DNA of 13,992 nt, from assembly GCA_008729055.1 (NCBI GenBank), contig SDUX01000040.1, positions 1 to 13,992 on the forward strand, in the 5' to 3' direction. Within the stretch, counting starts at the first letter, position 1. Every line of letters starts with the position of its first letter. Both the position numbers and the translations under genes were made by a program. This document shows positions 13,306-13,992 of this stretch, one piece after another. The notes beneath the pieces were generated by a model, which searched no databases, was not told the origin of the DNA, and saw nothing but the letters and a program-made list of their open reading frames with translations. This DNA comes from Pyropia haitanensis. Its lineage: Eukaryota; Rhodophyta; Bangiophyceae; Bangiales; Bangiaceae.

Positions 13306-13992
13306 GCGTGGCGTTCGATGGCATGGGCGCGGCTTTTTTTGACGGGGACAGCCCCGAGCCGCAGGAGGTCAGCCTCGACATCGCAGCAGGCATTCTGCAG
13401 ATCGGGCTGGATGACGGGCACATCCTGCGCTGGCCCGTTGAGGAGGTGCGCCAACTGCCAGATTTTGCAGGGCGCAAGGGGGCCGTCCTGAGGCGGGCCT
13501 CTGACCCTCTGTCGCGGCTGTTTGTCACGGATTTGGGCCTGCTCAAACACCTGCCCCATCTGCACCGCCGCAACCCGCCAAAAGGACGCGGGCGGCTTAT
13601 GGCCTGGGCAGTGGCGGCTGTTGCGGCGGTCGGGCTGCAGATATTCCTGTTGATCCCGCTGCTGGCCGACAATCTGGCGGGGTTCATTCCACCGGCAGGA
13701 GAGCGGGCGTTGGGCGAGGCGACCTTTGGCCAGATCCGCGAGGCCCTGGACGACACCGGGCTCAACCCGCTTGAGATTTGCGAGGCGCCCCAAGGTGTCG
13801 CGGCACTTGATGTGCTGATGAAGCGTCTTGGTGGCGAGACTGGGTTTGATCAAGAGGTCACCGTGTCGGTGCTGGATCACGAGATGATCAACGCCTTTGC
13901 TTTGCCGGGCGGGTTCGTGGTGCTCTTTCGTGGGCTGATTGAGGCGGCGGAAAGCCCTGATGAAGTCGCGGCTGTGTTGGCCCATGAGATCG
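13302..13992 (+). CDS. M48 family metalloprotease with N-terminal DUF7092-like domain (3' end outside window)
   Basis: The first 230 residues of a membrane-bound zinc protease of the M48 (HtpX/Oma1-like) family. Residues 5-75 form a small domain starting FDGMGAAFFDGDSPEPQEVS, resembling DUF7092. One helix follows at about 100-121 (MAWAVAAVAAVGLQIFLLIP), preceded by basic residues. The protease domain shows VLDHEMINAFALPGGFVVL (190-208) and SPDEVAAVLAHEI (218-230), where His228 and Glu229 begin the HExxH zinc motif; the window ends inside that motif, so the second His cannot be checked. ATG 13302 overlaps the DUF898 stop as ATGA. The DUF898-M48 pairing suggests the membrane protein is a partner or helper of the protease, which is inference. 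Family assignment is firm despite truncation. Confidence 0.88.
   Translation, partial: MSVAFDGMGAAFFDGDSPEPQEVSLDIAAGILQIGLDDGHILRWPVEEVRQLPDFAGRKGAVLRRASDPLSRLFVTDLGLLKHLPHLHRRNPPKGRGRLMAWAVAAVAAVGLQIFLLIPLLADNLAGFIPPAGERALGEATFGQIREALDDTGLNPLEICEAPQGVAALDVLMKRLGGETGFDQEVTVSVLDHEMINAFALPGGFVVLFRGLIEAAESPDEVAAVLAHEI

Noticed and set aside
13146..13985. Minus-strand open frame of 279 codons opposite the DUF898 end and M48 gene
   Set aside because: The plus strand encodes clear M48 motifs; the reverse frame has none.
1..13992. Defence island, toxin-antitoxin pair, mobile element, CRISPR or tRNA
   Set aside because: No repeat array, transposase, integrase or RNA gene signature was seen on either strand; the genes are housekeeping or envelope genes.

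Overview
The window looks like a chromosomal segment of an alphaproteobacterium of the order Rhodobacterales (Roseobacter group). The evidence is the high GC content, the rapZ-manX-ptsH cluster of the reduced nitrogen-type PTS, the etfB-etfA pair close to a 3-hydroxybutyryl-CoA dehydrogenase, the DUF6473 protein, the twin-helix small protein next to a PduO-type cobalamin adenosyltransferase, and an alphaproteobacterial-type ParC. I see no insertion sequence, prophage, CRISPR array, tRNA or rRNA. It reads as ordinary core genome with several small puzzles.

Layout. (1) 1-2440, plus strand: the 3' part of rapZ, an EIIA-Man type PTS protein, HPr and a PlsC-like acyltransferase, closely spaced and probably one transcript. 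This is a regulatory phosphorelay; no sugar permease is seen. (2) 2559-6178: 3-hydroxybutyryl-CoA dehydrogenase, etfA and etfB on the minus strand, with a DUF6473 gene in the opposite orientation between hbd and etfA. EtfAB takes electrons from acyl-CoA dehydrogenases and the dehydrogenase acts in beta-oxidation or butanoate/PHB metabolism, so this is a fatty-acid and carbon-storage oxidation block. (3) 6362-7793: a VOC-fold protein on plus, converging on a minus-strand pair (HIG1-like twin-TM protein and cobalamin adenosyltransferase), then a 55-residue membrane-protein gene. (4) 7886-9445, minus: a short-chain dehydrogenase and an SH3b-domain envelope protein, with a terminator hairpin between them. 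(5) 9635-13992, plus: parC, a DUF898/YjgN membrane protein, and an M48 metalloprotease cut off by the window edge. The DUF898 and M48 genes overlap by four bases.

Main oddities. etfA and the short-chain dehydrogenase each lose frame by one missing base, both in a GGG run on the plus strand. Shared homopolymer under-calling is the simplest explanation, but real inactivation is not excluded. The short-chain dehydrogenase has its Shine-Dalgarno buried in the 3' arm of the terminator hairpin of the gene upstream. The DUF6473 protein shows a motif order reminiscent of SGNH hydrolases. I did not find a convincing new multi-gene system.
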